A DNA stretch of 64,000 nucleotides from Streptomyces pilosus. GTDB taxonomy: Bacteria > Actinomycetota > Actinomycetes > Streptomycetales > Streptomycetaceae. The translations under genes were made by a program, and so were the position numbers. The stretch lies in the NCBI RefSeq assembly GCF_014649835.1, contig NZ_BMTU01000016.1, positions 1-64,000 of the forward strand. The letters run 5' to 3'. Within the stretch, counting starts at the first letter, position 1; the number at the start of each line of letters is the position of its first letter. Under the pieces are notes generated by a model. It searched no databases, was not told where the DNA came from, and saw only the letters and a program-made list of their open reading frames with translations. Shown piece by piece: positions 1 through 7,056 of this stretch.

Positions 1-61
1 CTGGCAGGCCTCGCACCTCGACCAGGCCTACATGTGGTGCAGCGACGTGAACTTCAACTGA
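1..61 (+). CDS. C-terminal end of a secreted protein, possibly an AA10 lytic polysaccharide monooxygenase (partial)
   Basis: Only the last 19 codons are in the window, read from position 2 to the TGA at 59-61. The tail contains WQASHLDQ, a Cys and ends SDVNFN. A 'W..SH.DQ.Y..CSDV.F' ending is what I remember from chitin-active AA10 (CBP21-like) copper monooxygenases of Streptomyces, whose C-terminal Cys forms a disulfide. The rest of the gene, including the N-terminal copper-binding His, lies to the left and cannot be checked, so the family is tentative. A strong hairpin follows 68 bases downstream and fits the end of this transcript. Confidence 0.45.
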   Translation, partial: WQASHLDQAYMWCSDVNFN

Positions 62-128
62 ACCTGAAGGGGTCGAGCACGGCATCGACCTGTGCCGAGC
101 GCCGGTAACCCGCCGCCCGGCCGACCGA

Positions 129-176
129 GCTCCTTCGGGGCAGGGGACCCGTTGGGTCACTCTGCCCCGAAGGAGC
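129..176 (+). terminator. Strong intrinsic-type hairpin downstream of the partial gene
   Basis: A perfect 15-bp inverted repeat (GCTCCTTCGGGGCAG at 129-143 and its complement at 162-176) encloses an 18-nt loop. Inside the loop a second 5-bp stem, GACCC/GGGTC (146-150/154-158), can form. There is no U tract, which is normal for Streptomyces terminators. Confidence 0.75.
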
Positions 177-324
177 CGCCTGCGTTGTGGTCAGGACGCA
201 CCCGATGGCGCGGCAGTCGGACGGTAGCCGGCCCCCACCGTCGTACGACCCGAAGTGCGCATCACCCAAGGGGGAGCACGACGTCCGGGACTCGCGGTGC
301 GTCCTTCGTACCTGGCAGACGGTC

Positions 325-450
325 TTACCTACGACGCGCCCTACTGACCAGAAACGCCACCCCGACGATCACGATCAGCGCGATGACGACGATCCAGAAA
401 GGCGGAGTGCCCTCCCCGGCGCCTGAGGACAGGAACTGGCGGTAAGACAT
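325..450 (-). CDS. 41-residue single-pass membrane protein
   Basis: A short ORF reads from ATG (448-450) to TAA (325-327) on the minus strand. It has a polar N-terminus (MSYRQFLSSG), a Gly/Pro hinge, one hydrophobic helix (about residues 18-36, FWIVVIALIVIVGVAFLVS) and a basic tail ending RARRR, which predicts an N-out/C-in single-span topology. A clear Shine-Dalgarno, GGAGG, lies 5-9 nt before the ATG. Codon choice is G/C-rich at third positions apart from a TAA stop. I do not recognise a family. It is a believable small membrane protein because helix, positive-inside tail and ribosome site all coincide, but a chance ORF is possible. Confidence 0.55.
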   Translation of the reverse strand: MSYRQFLSSGAGEGTPPFWIVVIALIVIVGVAFLVSRARRR

Positions 451-655
451 GTCGTCCTCCTGCCCCTGCCCGCTGATCACCGCTCATGAACTGCTCCCGC
501 TGCGGCAATCCTTGGGGGGAACGGCCCCATTTCCGCGCCCACTTGAGGGCCTCCTACCACGGGCCGGTCGATCACCGAGTTCTGATCGCTTCGGACCTGT
601 GGGCCTGATGCTCCTGCTCGCCCTGACCGGCCAGACCGATGGACGGGGGAAAGGA

Positions 656-689
656 GGAGGACGGGACCGTCGTGCGGGTCCCGTCCTCC
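656..689 (-). terminator. Terminator hairpin after the MMPL transporter
   Basis: A perfect 13-bp stem (GGAGGACGGGACC at 656-668 with its complement at 677-689) has an 8-nt loop and lies 16 bases beyond the stop of the minus-strand transporter gene. Confidence 0.75.
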
Positions 690-704
690 GGGTGCGGTGC
701 GGGG

Positions 705-2873
705 TCAGGCCGAGACGAGGGTCTCGTCGCGTGTCTCCTCGGCCAGTTGGCGGTTCAGCTTCTCGCCCTCGATGTCGAGGTCGGGCAGGACCTTGTCGAG
801 CGGCTTGGGCAGCCACCACGCGGCGCGGCCGAGCAGGGACATCACTGCCGGGACCAGCGCCATGCGGACGACGAAGGCGTCGATGACCACGCCGACGGCG
901 AGGGCGAACCCGATGGATTTGATGATCGGGTCGTCCATCAGGACGAAGCCCGCGAACACGGACGTCATGATGAGCGCGGCTGCCGTGACGACGCGGGCGT
1001 TGTGGCCCATGCCGCTGACCATGGCCGCCTGCGGGTCGGCTCCGTGGACGAAGTCCTCGCGCATCCGGGAGACGAGGAAGACCTCGTAGTCCATGGCGAG
1101 GCCGAACAGGATGCCGATGAGCAGGATCGGCAGGAAGCTCACCAGCGGGCCGGGAGTGTCGACGCCCACCAGGCCGGCGAGGTGCCCCTCCTGGAAGATG
1201 GCGACGGTGATGCCGAAGGTGGCGCCCACGGTGAGCAGGAAGCCCAGGGCCGCCTTCAGCGGTACCAGGATCGACCGGAAGACCAGCATGAGCAGCAGGA
1301 TGGACAGGCCCACCACCAGGAGCAGATAGACCGGCAGGGCGTCGGCGAGCTTCTCCGAGACGTCGATGCCCAGGGCGGTCGCGCCGGTGAGGGCGATGTC
1401 GGCGCCCTCGATGTCCGCGACCCGGTCACGGATGTCGTGGACGGCGTCCTCGGTGGCGACGGCGGTCGGGCCGGCTTCGGGGATGACGGCCAGCAGGGCG
1501 GTGGTGCCCTGTTCGTTCAGCTGCGGCGGGGCCACGGTGAGGATGCCGTCGGTGTCCTTGATGAGGGCGGTGGCCTTCTCGGCGGCCGCCGCGGTGGACT
1601 GCGCGTCCTCACCGTTGACGACGGCGATGAGACGGCCGTTGAAGCCCTCACCGAAGCCTTCGGAGGTCAGGTCGTACGCCTGACGTGCGGGGGATCCCTC
1701 GGCGGCGGTGCCCGCGTCCGGCAGGGCTATGCGCATGTCCTGGGCCGGCATGGCGAGCGCGCCCAGCCCGAGGATGCCGACGACCAGGAGCGGGATGCGC
1801 AGCTTGGTGACCAGCCGGCCCCAGGTGAAGCCGAAGCCTTCGCTGGTGGCTCCGTCCTCGCTGGCGTGCTCGTCCGTGTGGCGCTGCTTGCGCGGCAGGA
1901 TCTTCTTGCCGGCGAAGGAGAGGAAGGCCGGCAGCAGGGTGAGGGCGACCAGTACGGCGACGGCGACGGTGCCCGCCGCGGCCAGGCCCATCACGCTCAG
2001 GAAGGGGATGCCGACGACGGAGAGGCCGGCCAGGGCGATGACGACGGTGGCGCCGGCGAAGACGACGGCGGAGCCAGCGGTGCCGGTCGCGCGGCCGGCG
2101 GCCTCCTCGGGCTTGAGGCCCTCGGCGAGGTACTGGCGGTAGCGGGAGGTGATGAAGAGCGAGTAGTCGATGCCGACGGCCAGGCCCAGCATCAGCGCCA
2201 GGATGGGGGCGGTGGAGGTCAGTTCGATGACACTGGTCAGGGAGAAGAGACCGGCCATGCCGACCGCGACACCGATCAGCGCGTTCAGCAGGGTCATGCC
2301 GGCGGCGACCAGCGAACCGAAGGTGATGACCAGGACGACCGCGGCGACCAGGACGCCCAGGGCCTCGGTGGAGCCGACCTCCACGTCACCGCCCATGACC
2401 TCGCCGCCGTGTTCGACCCGCAGGTCCTCGACGTCGGCTCCGACGGCCTCGTAGGCCGACTTCTGCTTGTAGGTGACCTCGTCGGCGGCCTTGTCGAACT
2501 GCACCTGGATCAGGGCGTAGCGGCCGTCCTGGGAGACGGAGCCGGTCTGGAACGGGTCCATTGCGGCGGTGACGCCGTCGATCCGGGAGGCCTCCTTCAC
2601 CACGGGTGCCACCGCGGCGGGGTCCAGTTTCGCGCCCTCGGGTGCGGCGACGACGATGGTGCCGGTGGCTCCGCCTGCCTGGGGGAACTGCCGGTCGAGG
2701 TCGTCCAGGGCCCGCTGGGACTCGGTGCCCGGCATGGAGAACTTGTCGCTGGTCGGGCCCATCAGGGTGGCGGCTCCGACGCCCAGCAGGGTGAGCAGGA
2801 GCAGCCAGACCGCGGCTATTCGGCCTCTGTTGCGGAAGGAGAACCGCCCGAGCCGGTACAGCAAGGTCGCCAT
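705..2873 (-). CDS. MMPL/RND-family membrane transporter
   Basis: The 722-residue protein has the architecture of actinobacterial MMPL exporters: an N-terminal helix (GRIAAVWLLLLTLLGVGAA), a large extracytoplasmic loop, five hydrophobic segments including GLAVGIDYSLFITSRYRQYL, then a second loop and a second helix bundle containing FGLAMDYEVFLVSRMREDF. The two G-x-D-Y/M-D-Y motifs are the proton-relay signatures of the family. Exporters of this type move lipids, dyes or antibiotics by proton antiport. I chose the ATG at 2871-2873, 25 bases after the TetR stop, because the longer reading frame to 2933 would overlap the regulator by 35 bases and lacks the typical N-terminus. It forms a two-gene operon with the TetR gene and ends at the hairpin at 656-689. 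The substrate cannot be told from sequence. Confidence 0.93.
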   Translation of the reverse strand: MATLLYRLGRFSFRNRGRIAAVWLLLLTLLGVGAATLMGPTSDKFSMPGTESQRALDDLDRQFPQAGGATGTIVVAAPEGAKLDPAAVAPVVKEASRIDGVTAAMDPFQTGSVSQDGRYALIQVQFDKAADEVTYKQKSAYEAVGADVEDLRVEHGGEVMGGDVEVGSTEALGVLVAAVVLVITFGSLVAAGMTLLNALIGVAVGMAGLFSLTSVIELTSTAPILALMLGLAVGIDYSLFITSRYRQYLAEGLKPEEAAGRATGTAGSAVVFAGATVVIALAGLSVVGIPFLSVMGLAAAGTVAVAVLVALTLLPAFLSFAGKKILPRKQRHTDEHASEDGATSEGFGFTWGRLVTKLRIPLLVVGILGLGALAMPAQDMRIALPDAGTAAEGSPARQAYDLTSEGFGEGFNGRLIAVVNGEDAQSTAAAAEKATALIKDTDGILTVAPPQLNEQGTTALLAVIPEAGPTAVATEDAVHDIRDRVADIEGADIALTGATALGIDVSEKLADALPVYLLLVVGLSILLLMLVFRSILVPLKAALGFLLTVGATFGITVAIFQEGHLAGLVGVDTPGPLVSFLPILLIGILFGLAMDYEVFLVSRMREDFVHGADPQAAMVSGMGHNARVVTAAALIMTSVFAGFVLMDDPIIKSIGFALAVGVVIDAFVVRMALVPAVMSLLGRAAWWLPKPLDKVLPDLDIEGEKLNRQLAEETRDETLVSA

Positions 2874-2898
2874 GGAGGAGCGTCTTTCCGTTAGGGGG

Positions 2899-3447
2899 TC
2901 AACTGGGGGTGTGGTCGAGTGTGCGCAGCGCACTGCGGATCATTTCGGCGCGCAGCACCTCGTCCGGTGCCACCTCGTCGTCGGTGGCACCGGTGATGAA
3001 GACGGCACCCAGCACCATCCACGCCGCCACTCGGGCCGGTGGGTGCTGCGAGCGGCCGGCCAGTGCGTCCAGCAGCCCGTCCGCCAACTCCATGACGTTG
3101 AGGTCCTGGTGACAGGACATCTCGGTGATGTCCTCGAAGAGGAGCCGGATCTCGCGGCGGAACCGCAGTGTCAGGTCGACGTACCCGACGACGGTCTCCT
3201 CCACCAGCCGGTCGCCCTTCAGCTCGGCCACGCGGTCGAGCAGCGCGGCGAGGGCGTCCTGGGCCGGGATCAGCAACTCGGTGAGGAGCTTCTCCTTACC
3301 GGCGAAGTGATAGAGGAGCGACGCTTTCGAGCAGCCCGCGTCGGAGGCGATGTCCTGCAACGAGGTGCCGCGGAAGCCGTGCACGGCGAACAGTCGCAGT
3401 GCCGACTCCAGGATCTGGCCGCGCATGGCGGAGGCGGAACGTGCCAT
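2899..3447 (-). CDS. TetR-family repressor of the MMPL pump
   Basis: The 182-residue protein begins MARSASAMRGQILESALRLFAVHGFRG and has the classical TetR helix-turn-helix (TSLQDIASDAGCSKASLLYHF, about residues 28-48), followed by a helical ligand-binding domain. It is the first gene of an operon with the MMPL transporter. A Shine-Dalgarno (GGAGG) lies just before the ATG. The start is 13 bases from a perfect palindromic operator, so it very likely represses its own operon and is released by a pump substrate. The ligand is unknown. Confidence 0.92.
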   Translation of the reverse strand: MARSASAMRGQILESALRLFAVHGFRGTSLQDIASDAGCSKASLLYHFAGKEKLLTELLIPAQDALAALLDRVAELKGDRLVEETVVGYVDLTLRFRREIRLLFEDITEMSCHQDLNVMELADGLLDALAGRSQHPPARVAAWMVLGAVFITGATDDEVAPDEVLRAEMIRSALRTLDHTPS

Positions 3448-3459
3448 GCCTCCACCATA

Positions 3460-3495
3460 ACTGTCCGATCGGTCAGTTCTGACCGATCGGACAGT
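3460..3495. promoter_or_regulatory. TetR operator, 17-bp perfect inverted repeat
   Basis: The arm ACTGTCCGATCGGTCAG (3460-3476) is repeated exactly in inverted orientation at 3479-3495, separated by two T bases. Each arm holds a smaller palindrome, CCGATCGG, so the site offers two overlapping dyads, as expected for two TetR dimers. It lies directly upstream of the TetR start and in the divergent promoter region shared with the gene at 3703. Confidence 0.85.
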
Positions 3496-3702
3496 GCGTG
3501 GTCGTGGCGTGCGTCACTGGTTGGTCGGTGATCAGTCGGCGGTCAGCCGGGGTAGCCAGTGCTGGACAGGGCAGGATGAACACAGGCCATGAAGACAGGT
3601 GTAGCCCCCAACTCTCGTGATATGTTGGGCGGTTCTCGTGTTGGGGGCCTGTGGTACAGCAATCTTGATCGTCTCCTGAGCGGCGTCTAGGCTGTCGGAG
3701 CC

Positions 3703-4863
3703 ATGGAGACGGGGGAACCGGACCGGCGGCGACGGGCACGGCAGGGCGGCCTGGTCAGGCGCCGTGCCGCCGCGGTTCTGCTGACCGGGGCCGGGTTGGT
3801 CATTCTGGGCGCGGTGTTCGTCGCGCTGCCGGGGGTGGTGGTCGACCACGATCTTGCCGGGGCGAGTGTCGCTGCGCAGGATCGGCTGAAGGCGGTGAAC
3901 GATGTCCGTACGACGCTTCTGCAGGTGGTCGGCGGTCTGGTCCTGCTCTTCGGCGCGTACGCCACCTGGCGGCAACTGCGGGTGAGTCAGGACGGTTTGC
4001 GCGCTACCCAGGAGGGTTACGTCACCGATCGGTTCAGCCGGGCCGTCGACCAGCTCGGCAGTGACAAGCTGGAAGTGCGCATCGGCGGGTTGCACGCGCT
4101 GTGGCGGATCGCGGAGCAGTCCGCCCGCGACCGGGAGGCCATCATCTCCATCCAGGCCGCGTATCTGCGTGCACACCTACCATGGCCACCCGCCGGGCCG
4201 GGGGGACCGGCGGCAGACGTGCCCATCAACGACATCGCCCCCTTGGAGACTCGCGCTGCCGACGCCCAGGTGGCGCTGACAGCGCTCGGTGTGCTGTGCC
4301 GGCACAGGGAGCAGTCCTGGGTCAATCTCAGCATCACCGACTTGCGCCGGGCCGACTGTGACGGACTGTGGTTCCCCGAGGTGAACTTCGACCGCGCTTG
4401 CATGGAGGCGGCGGGCCTGTACCACGCCAATCTGACCCAGGCGTCCATGGTTTCAGTCAACCTGCGGCACGCCGACCTCACCACTGCGGTTCTCCGCCGG
4501 GCTCGCTGCATTCTGGGTGACCTGCGGGCTGCGAAGCTGGTCGAAACCGACTTGCGTGACGCCGACTTCACCGAGACCGACCTACGCGAGGCGAACCTGC
4601 GTAAGGCTGACGCCCACGGAGCGGTCTTCCACCGCGCCGACCTCCGCATGGCCGACTTGCGCGGCACCGACTTGAGCACCGCCCACCTTCTCGAAGCCCG
4701 CCTGACCGGGGTTCTGGCCAGTGAGCGAACCCGCTGGCCCGCCGGCTTCGACCACGCGGCCGCTGGAGTCGTCGACACCGATGACCCCGGACCCGAGCCA
4801 TCGCCTCTTCTCCAGCCGCCCGGGATGACGTGGCAAGCACCGCCGCTGAGGTCCACTCCCTGA
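3703..4863 (+). CDS. Membrane-anchored pentapeptide-repeat protein
   Basis: The 386-residue protein has a basic N-terminus, two hydrophobic helices (about residues 22-46 and 72-88), then a conserved stretch (YVTDRFSRAVDQLGSDKLEVRIGGLHALWRIAEQS) common in actinobacterial pentapeptide proteins. From about residue 205 to 335 it has a run of A(D/N)Lxx repeats such as DLREANLRKADAHG and DLRMADLRGTDL. Pentapeptide repeats fold into a right-handed beta-helix. In this membrane-linked group the function is not known, and nothing here suggests the DNA-mimic gyrase-protection type. ATG at 3703 has a GGAG six bases upstream. The gene shares the divergent region with the TetR operator but need not be regulated by it. 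Confidence 0.8.
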   Translation: METGEPDRRRRARQGGLVRRRAAAVLLTGAGLVILGAVFVALPGVVVDHDLAGASVAAQDRLKAVNDVRTTLLQVVGGLVLLFGAYATWRQLRVSQDGLRATQEGYVTDRFSRAVDQLGSDKLEVRIGGLHALWRIAEQSARDREAIISIQAAYLRAHLPWPPAGPGGPAADVPINDIAPLETRAADAQVALTALGVLCRHREQSWVNLSITDLRRADCDGLWFPEVNFDRACMEAAGLYHANLTQASMVSVNLRHADLTTAVLRRARCILGDLRAAKLVETDLRDADFTETDLREANLRKADAHGAVFHRADLRMADLRGTDLSTAHLLEARLTGVLASERTRWPAGFDHAAAGVVDTDDPGPEPSPLLQPPGMTWQAPPLRSTP

Positions 4864-5262
4864 CCAGGACGCGCCGGTCAAGACTGCGGCGACCGCGATT
4901 CGCGTGATCGGTGTCCTTCCTCGGCGGCGTTTTGTGGCATAGAGCCCCAGCCGCCAGGAAGGTCCGGTAGCTGAGATCGCTCCCAGGGCTGTTGCGCAGA
5001 GCCGAGGCGAAGGTCGGCCACCACCGGCGGCATCGTCATCACCTGCGACCGGCTCGGCTACCTCACCGATCGGCTCGAACGTCAGTCCGCCGGGCGAGAT
5101 GGCACGGAGCTGCGGGCACCGGACAGCGGCCGGCACCAGGAGCTGAGTCGAGGGAGGGCGGCCTCCTGCCGACGGTCTGCTTCCCAACCGTCGTGCTTCT
5201 GCGCTGTCGGACGCCAGCGAGAAGCGAATGTGCGCTTCTCAGGGTCCGCGGACGACGAGGAC
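4864..5262. other. Gene-poor stretch with a possible decayed reading frame
   Basis: No intact gene is convincing here. Around 5023-5140 one plus-strand frame reads like protein (GGIVITCDRLGYLTDRLERQ...), resembling the wing region of a MarR-type regulator, but it has no start or recognisable N-terminal domain and runs into non-coding sequence. It may be a remnant or chance. The right end leads into the sigma-factor promoter. Confidence 0.3.
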
Positions 5263-5289
5263 CGTCACCTTTTCCGTGCGTGGGACGTC
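5263..5289 (+). promoter_or_regulatory. ECF41-type promoter of the sigma-factor gene
   Basis: CGTCACC (5263-5269), exactly 16 bases, then CGTC (5286-5289). This matches the published ECF41 consensus TGTCACA-N16-CGTC in spacing and core. The same motif with the same spacing precedes the partner gene at 6434, supporting autoregulation. Confidence 0.7.
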
Positions 5290-5318
5290 AGAGTGGTGAT
5301 GCTGTCGGAGAAGGGTCT

Positions 5319-6212
5319 GTGATCGTGAATCCTCCTGAGTTTCTTGCCGAGCGGTTCGAGGAGCACCGGCCGCACCTTCGGGCGGTGGCGTATCGCATGC
5401 TCGGTTCCCTGGCCGAGGCGGACGACGCGATTCAGGAGACCTGGCTGCGCCTGGCGGGCTCCGACGATCGGCGGATCGACAACCTCGGAGGTTGGCTGAC
5501 GACAGTGATCGGCCGTGTCTGCCTGGACATGCTCCGTGCCCGCAAGCGGCGTGGTGAGGAGCCGCTGGAGGACCGGCTGCCTGATCCGGTGATTGGTCGG
5601 GAGGATGGAGCCAACCCCGAGCAGCAGGCTCTGCTGGCGGACTCGGTGGGGCTGGCCTTACTGGTGGTGCTGGAGTCCCTCAACCCTGCGGAGCGCCTGG
5701 CGTTCGTGCTGCACGACATGTTCGGGCTGTCATTCGAAGAGATTGCGCCCATTGTCGACCGCACGCCGGCAACAGCCAAGAAGCTCGCCAGTCGAGCGCG
5801 GCAGCGGGTCCGCGGCACGACGCCGCCCCCGGATTCGGACCGGGCCGACCAGCGCCGAGTGGTGGACGCCTTTCTGACCGCCGCTCGTGAAGGCGACTTC
5901 GAAGCGCTGCTCGCGCTCCTCGATCCGGGAGTGGTGCTGCGCGCGGACGGCGGTGCTCTCACCGGTGGTCTGCGGACGATCCGCGGTGCCGCCGCGGTGG
6001 CCGGCCGGCTCGACACCTTCCAACGGATGGCCACGGCCGCCACCACACGCCGGGCACTCGTCAACGGCTCCGCCGGCCTGGTCAACACCCTCAACGGGCA
6101 GCCGCTGTCCGTCATGAGCTTCGCCGTCACCGGAGGCAGGATCGCTTCCATCGACATTCTGTCCGACCCCGCACGCCTGGCCCACCTCGACCTCGCGTCC
6201 GTCGAGGACTGA
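5319..6212 (+). CDS. ECF41-family (SigJ-like) RNA polymerase sigma factor
   Basis: The 297-residue protein has sigma region 2 (about residues 8-75; RPHLRAVAYRMLGSLAEADDAIQETWLRL, then VCLDMLRARKRR), region 4 (about 115-170; LNPAERLAFVLHDMFGLSFEEIAPIVDRTPATAKKLASRARQRV) and a C-terminal SnoaL-like domain (about 182-290) in place of a separate anti-sigma factor. That fused domain, which modulates activity, defines the ECF41 group. I chose GTG at 5319 because AGAAGGG lies a few bases upstream; GTG at 5325 is also possible. The long upstream frame has no domain content. Residue 114 is encoded by a TTA codon (5658), so translation may depend on bldA tRNA. It lies upstream of the CMD-family partner typical of ECF41 loci. 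Confidence 0.92.
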   Translation: MIVNPPEFLAERFEEHRPHLRAVAYRMLGSLAEADDAIQETWLRLAGSDDRRIDNLGGWLTTVIGRVCLDMLRARKRRGEEPLEDRLPDPVIGREDGANPEQQALLADSVGLALLVVLESLNPAERLAFVLHDMFGLSFEEIAPIVDRTPATAKKLASRARQRVRGTTPPPDSDRADQRRVVDAFLTAAREGDFEALLALLDPGVVLRADGGALTGGLRTIRGAAAVAGRLDTFQRMATAATTRRALVNGSAGLVNTLNGQPLSVMSFAVTGGRIASIDILSDPARLAHLDLASVED

Positions 6213-6226
6213 CCTTTTCCGCTGCT

Positions 6227-6265
6227 GCCCCCGCCCCGATGACTGCGCGTCCTCGAGGCGGGGGC
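6227..6265 (+). terminator. Terminator hairpin after the sigma-factor gene
   Basis: GCCCCCGCC (6227-6235) pairs perfectly with GGCGGGGGC (6257-6265) across a 21-nt loop, 15 bases after the stop codon. The partner gene downstream therefore has its own transcript. Confidence 0.6.
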
Positions 6266-6341
6266 CTGTGTCATTCACGCACGTGCGACACCGCCCTCAC
6301 AGCCGACCGAAGCCGTGCTGACGAGGAAGTCCATGCCGATC

Positions 6342-6368
6342 GGTCACCTTCGCCCCGTCGGCGTCGTC
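6342..6368 (+). promoter_or_regulatory. ECF41-type promoter of the CMD-family gene
   Basis: GGTCACC (6342-6348), exactly 16 bases, then CGTC (6365-6368). Core and spacing equal those at 5263-5289; both sites also share a TT just after the -35 element and CGTCAG at the -10 element. This marks the downstream gene as a direct target of the sigma factor. Confidence 0.7.
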
Positions 6369-6433
6369 AGTGAAGTGAACGAGCCGATCAAGCGGGCCGG
6401 GAAGCAGCCCGCACTGACCAAGGGAGACCTCCT

Positions 6434-6949
6434 GTGAACACGTTGACGAACAGCCTCGACACCCTCACCTCCCGGTTCTCCGACCCGCAGCAGCTGGTGC
6501 CTGAACTCGGCGACGTCAGCACCGCTCTCTTCAAGATCACCGGGAACGGAGCGGTTCCCCGGAGCACTGTCACCCTGGTGCACCTGCGGGCCGGGCAGCT
6601 CGTCGAGAACACCTACCTGACGGTGATGCACACCGCCAACGCGCGTCGCGCGGGAGTCCCGGAAGAGAAGATCGCCGCCGTTGCCTCCTGGAAGGACGCC
6701 CCCTACTTCACGCCGGCCGAGCGGGCGGCACTGGAGTTGGTGGAAGCCGTCCTCACGCCCGGCGGACACGGCGAGCGAGTCCCCAACGGCCTGTATGCGC
6801 GGGTGGCCGAGCACTACGACGACAGGGCGCTGGCCACCCTTGCCATGGCGATCGGGCAGGTCAACTTCTTCATCCCCCTCGCACTGATCGGCAAGCCCCT
6901 GCCCGGCGTGTCCATGGCCGAGCAGTGGCGCACCGCCACGACCGACTAG
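6434..6949 (+). CDS. Carboxymuconolactone decarboxylase/AhpD-like protein, ECF41 partner
   Basis: The 171-residue protein has the all-helical CMD fold signature (LVHLRAGQLVENTYLTVMHT, then ANARRAGVPEEKIAAVASWKD...FTPAERAALELVEAVL). This family normally has a redox CxxC in the motif 'NGCAYCxxMH'; here the equivalent stretch is ENTYLTVMH, so both Cys are lost while the His is kept. A peroxidase role like AhpD is therefore unlikely. GTG at 6434 has GGGAG about 8 bases upstream. It follows the sigma gene, the standard ECF41 arrangement, and has the matching promoter. The true reaction of these partners is not known. Confidence 0.82.
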   Translation: MNTLTNSLDTLTSRFSDPQQLVPELGDVSTALFKITGNGAVPRSTVTLVHLRAGQLVENTYLTVMHTANARRAGVPEEKIAAVASWKDAPYFTPAERAALELVEAVLTPGGHGERVPNGLYARVAEHYDDRALATLAMAIGQVNFFIPLALIGKPLPGVSMAEQWRTATTD

Positions 6950-6967
6950 GCACCGGCACACGCTTCA

Positions 6968-7006
6968 GCGGGCCCGGTAGGCCACCACACCGAGCGCCGG
7001 GCCCGC
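6968..7006 (+). terminator. Terminator hairpin after the CMD-family gene
   Basis: GCGGGCCCGG (6968-6977) pairs perfectly with CCGGGCCCGC (6997-7006) across a 19-nt loop, 18 bases after the stop codon. Confidence 0.7.
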
Positions 7007-7056
7007 CTTACCCACTGTCCGGCTCCCACAGCACATGAAAGGAACAGTGCCCGACG

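Noticed and set aside
639..2894. A 751-codon plus-strand ORF opposite the MMPL gene
   Set aside because: Composition is Gly/Asp/His/Gln-rich without any domain, and it mirrors the third-position GC bias of the real minus-strand gene.
4992..5318. Long N-terminal extension of the sigma-factor frame
   Set aside because: It contains no sigma domain, includes the ECF41 promoter motif, and a good ribosome site precedes GTG 5319.
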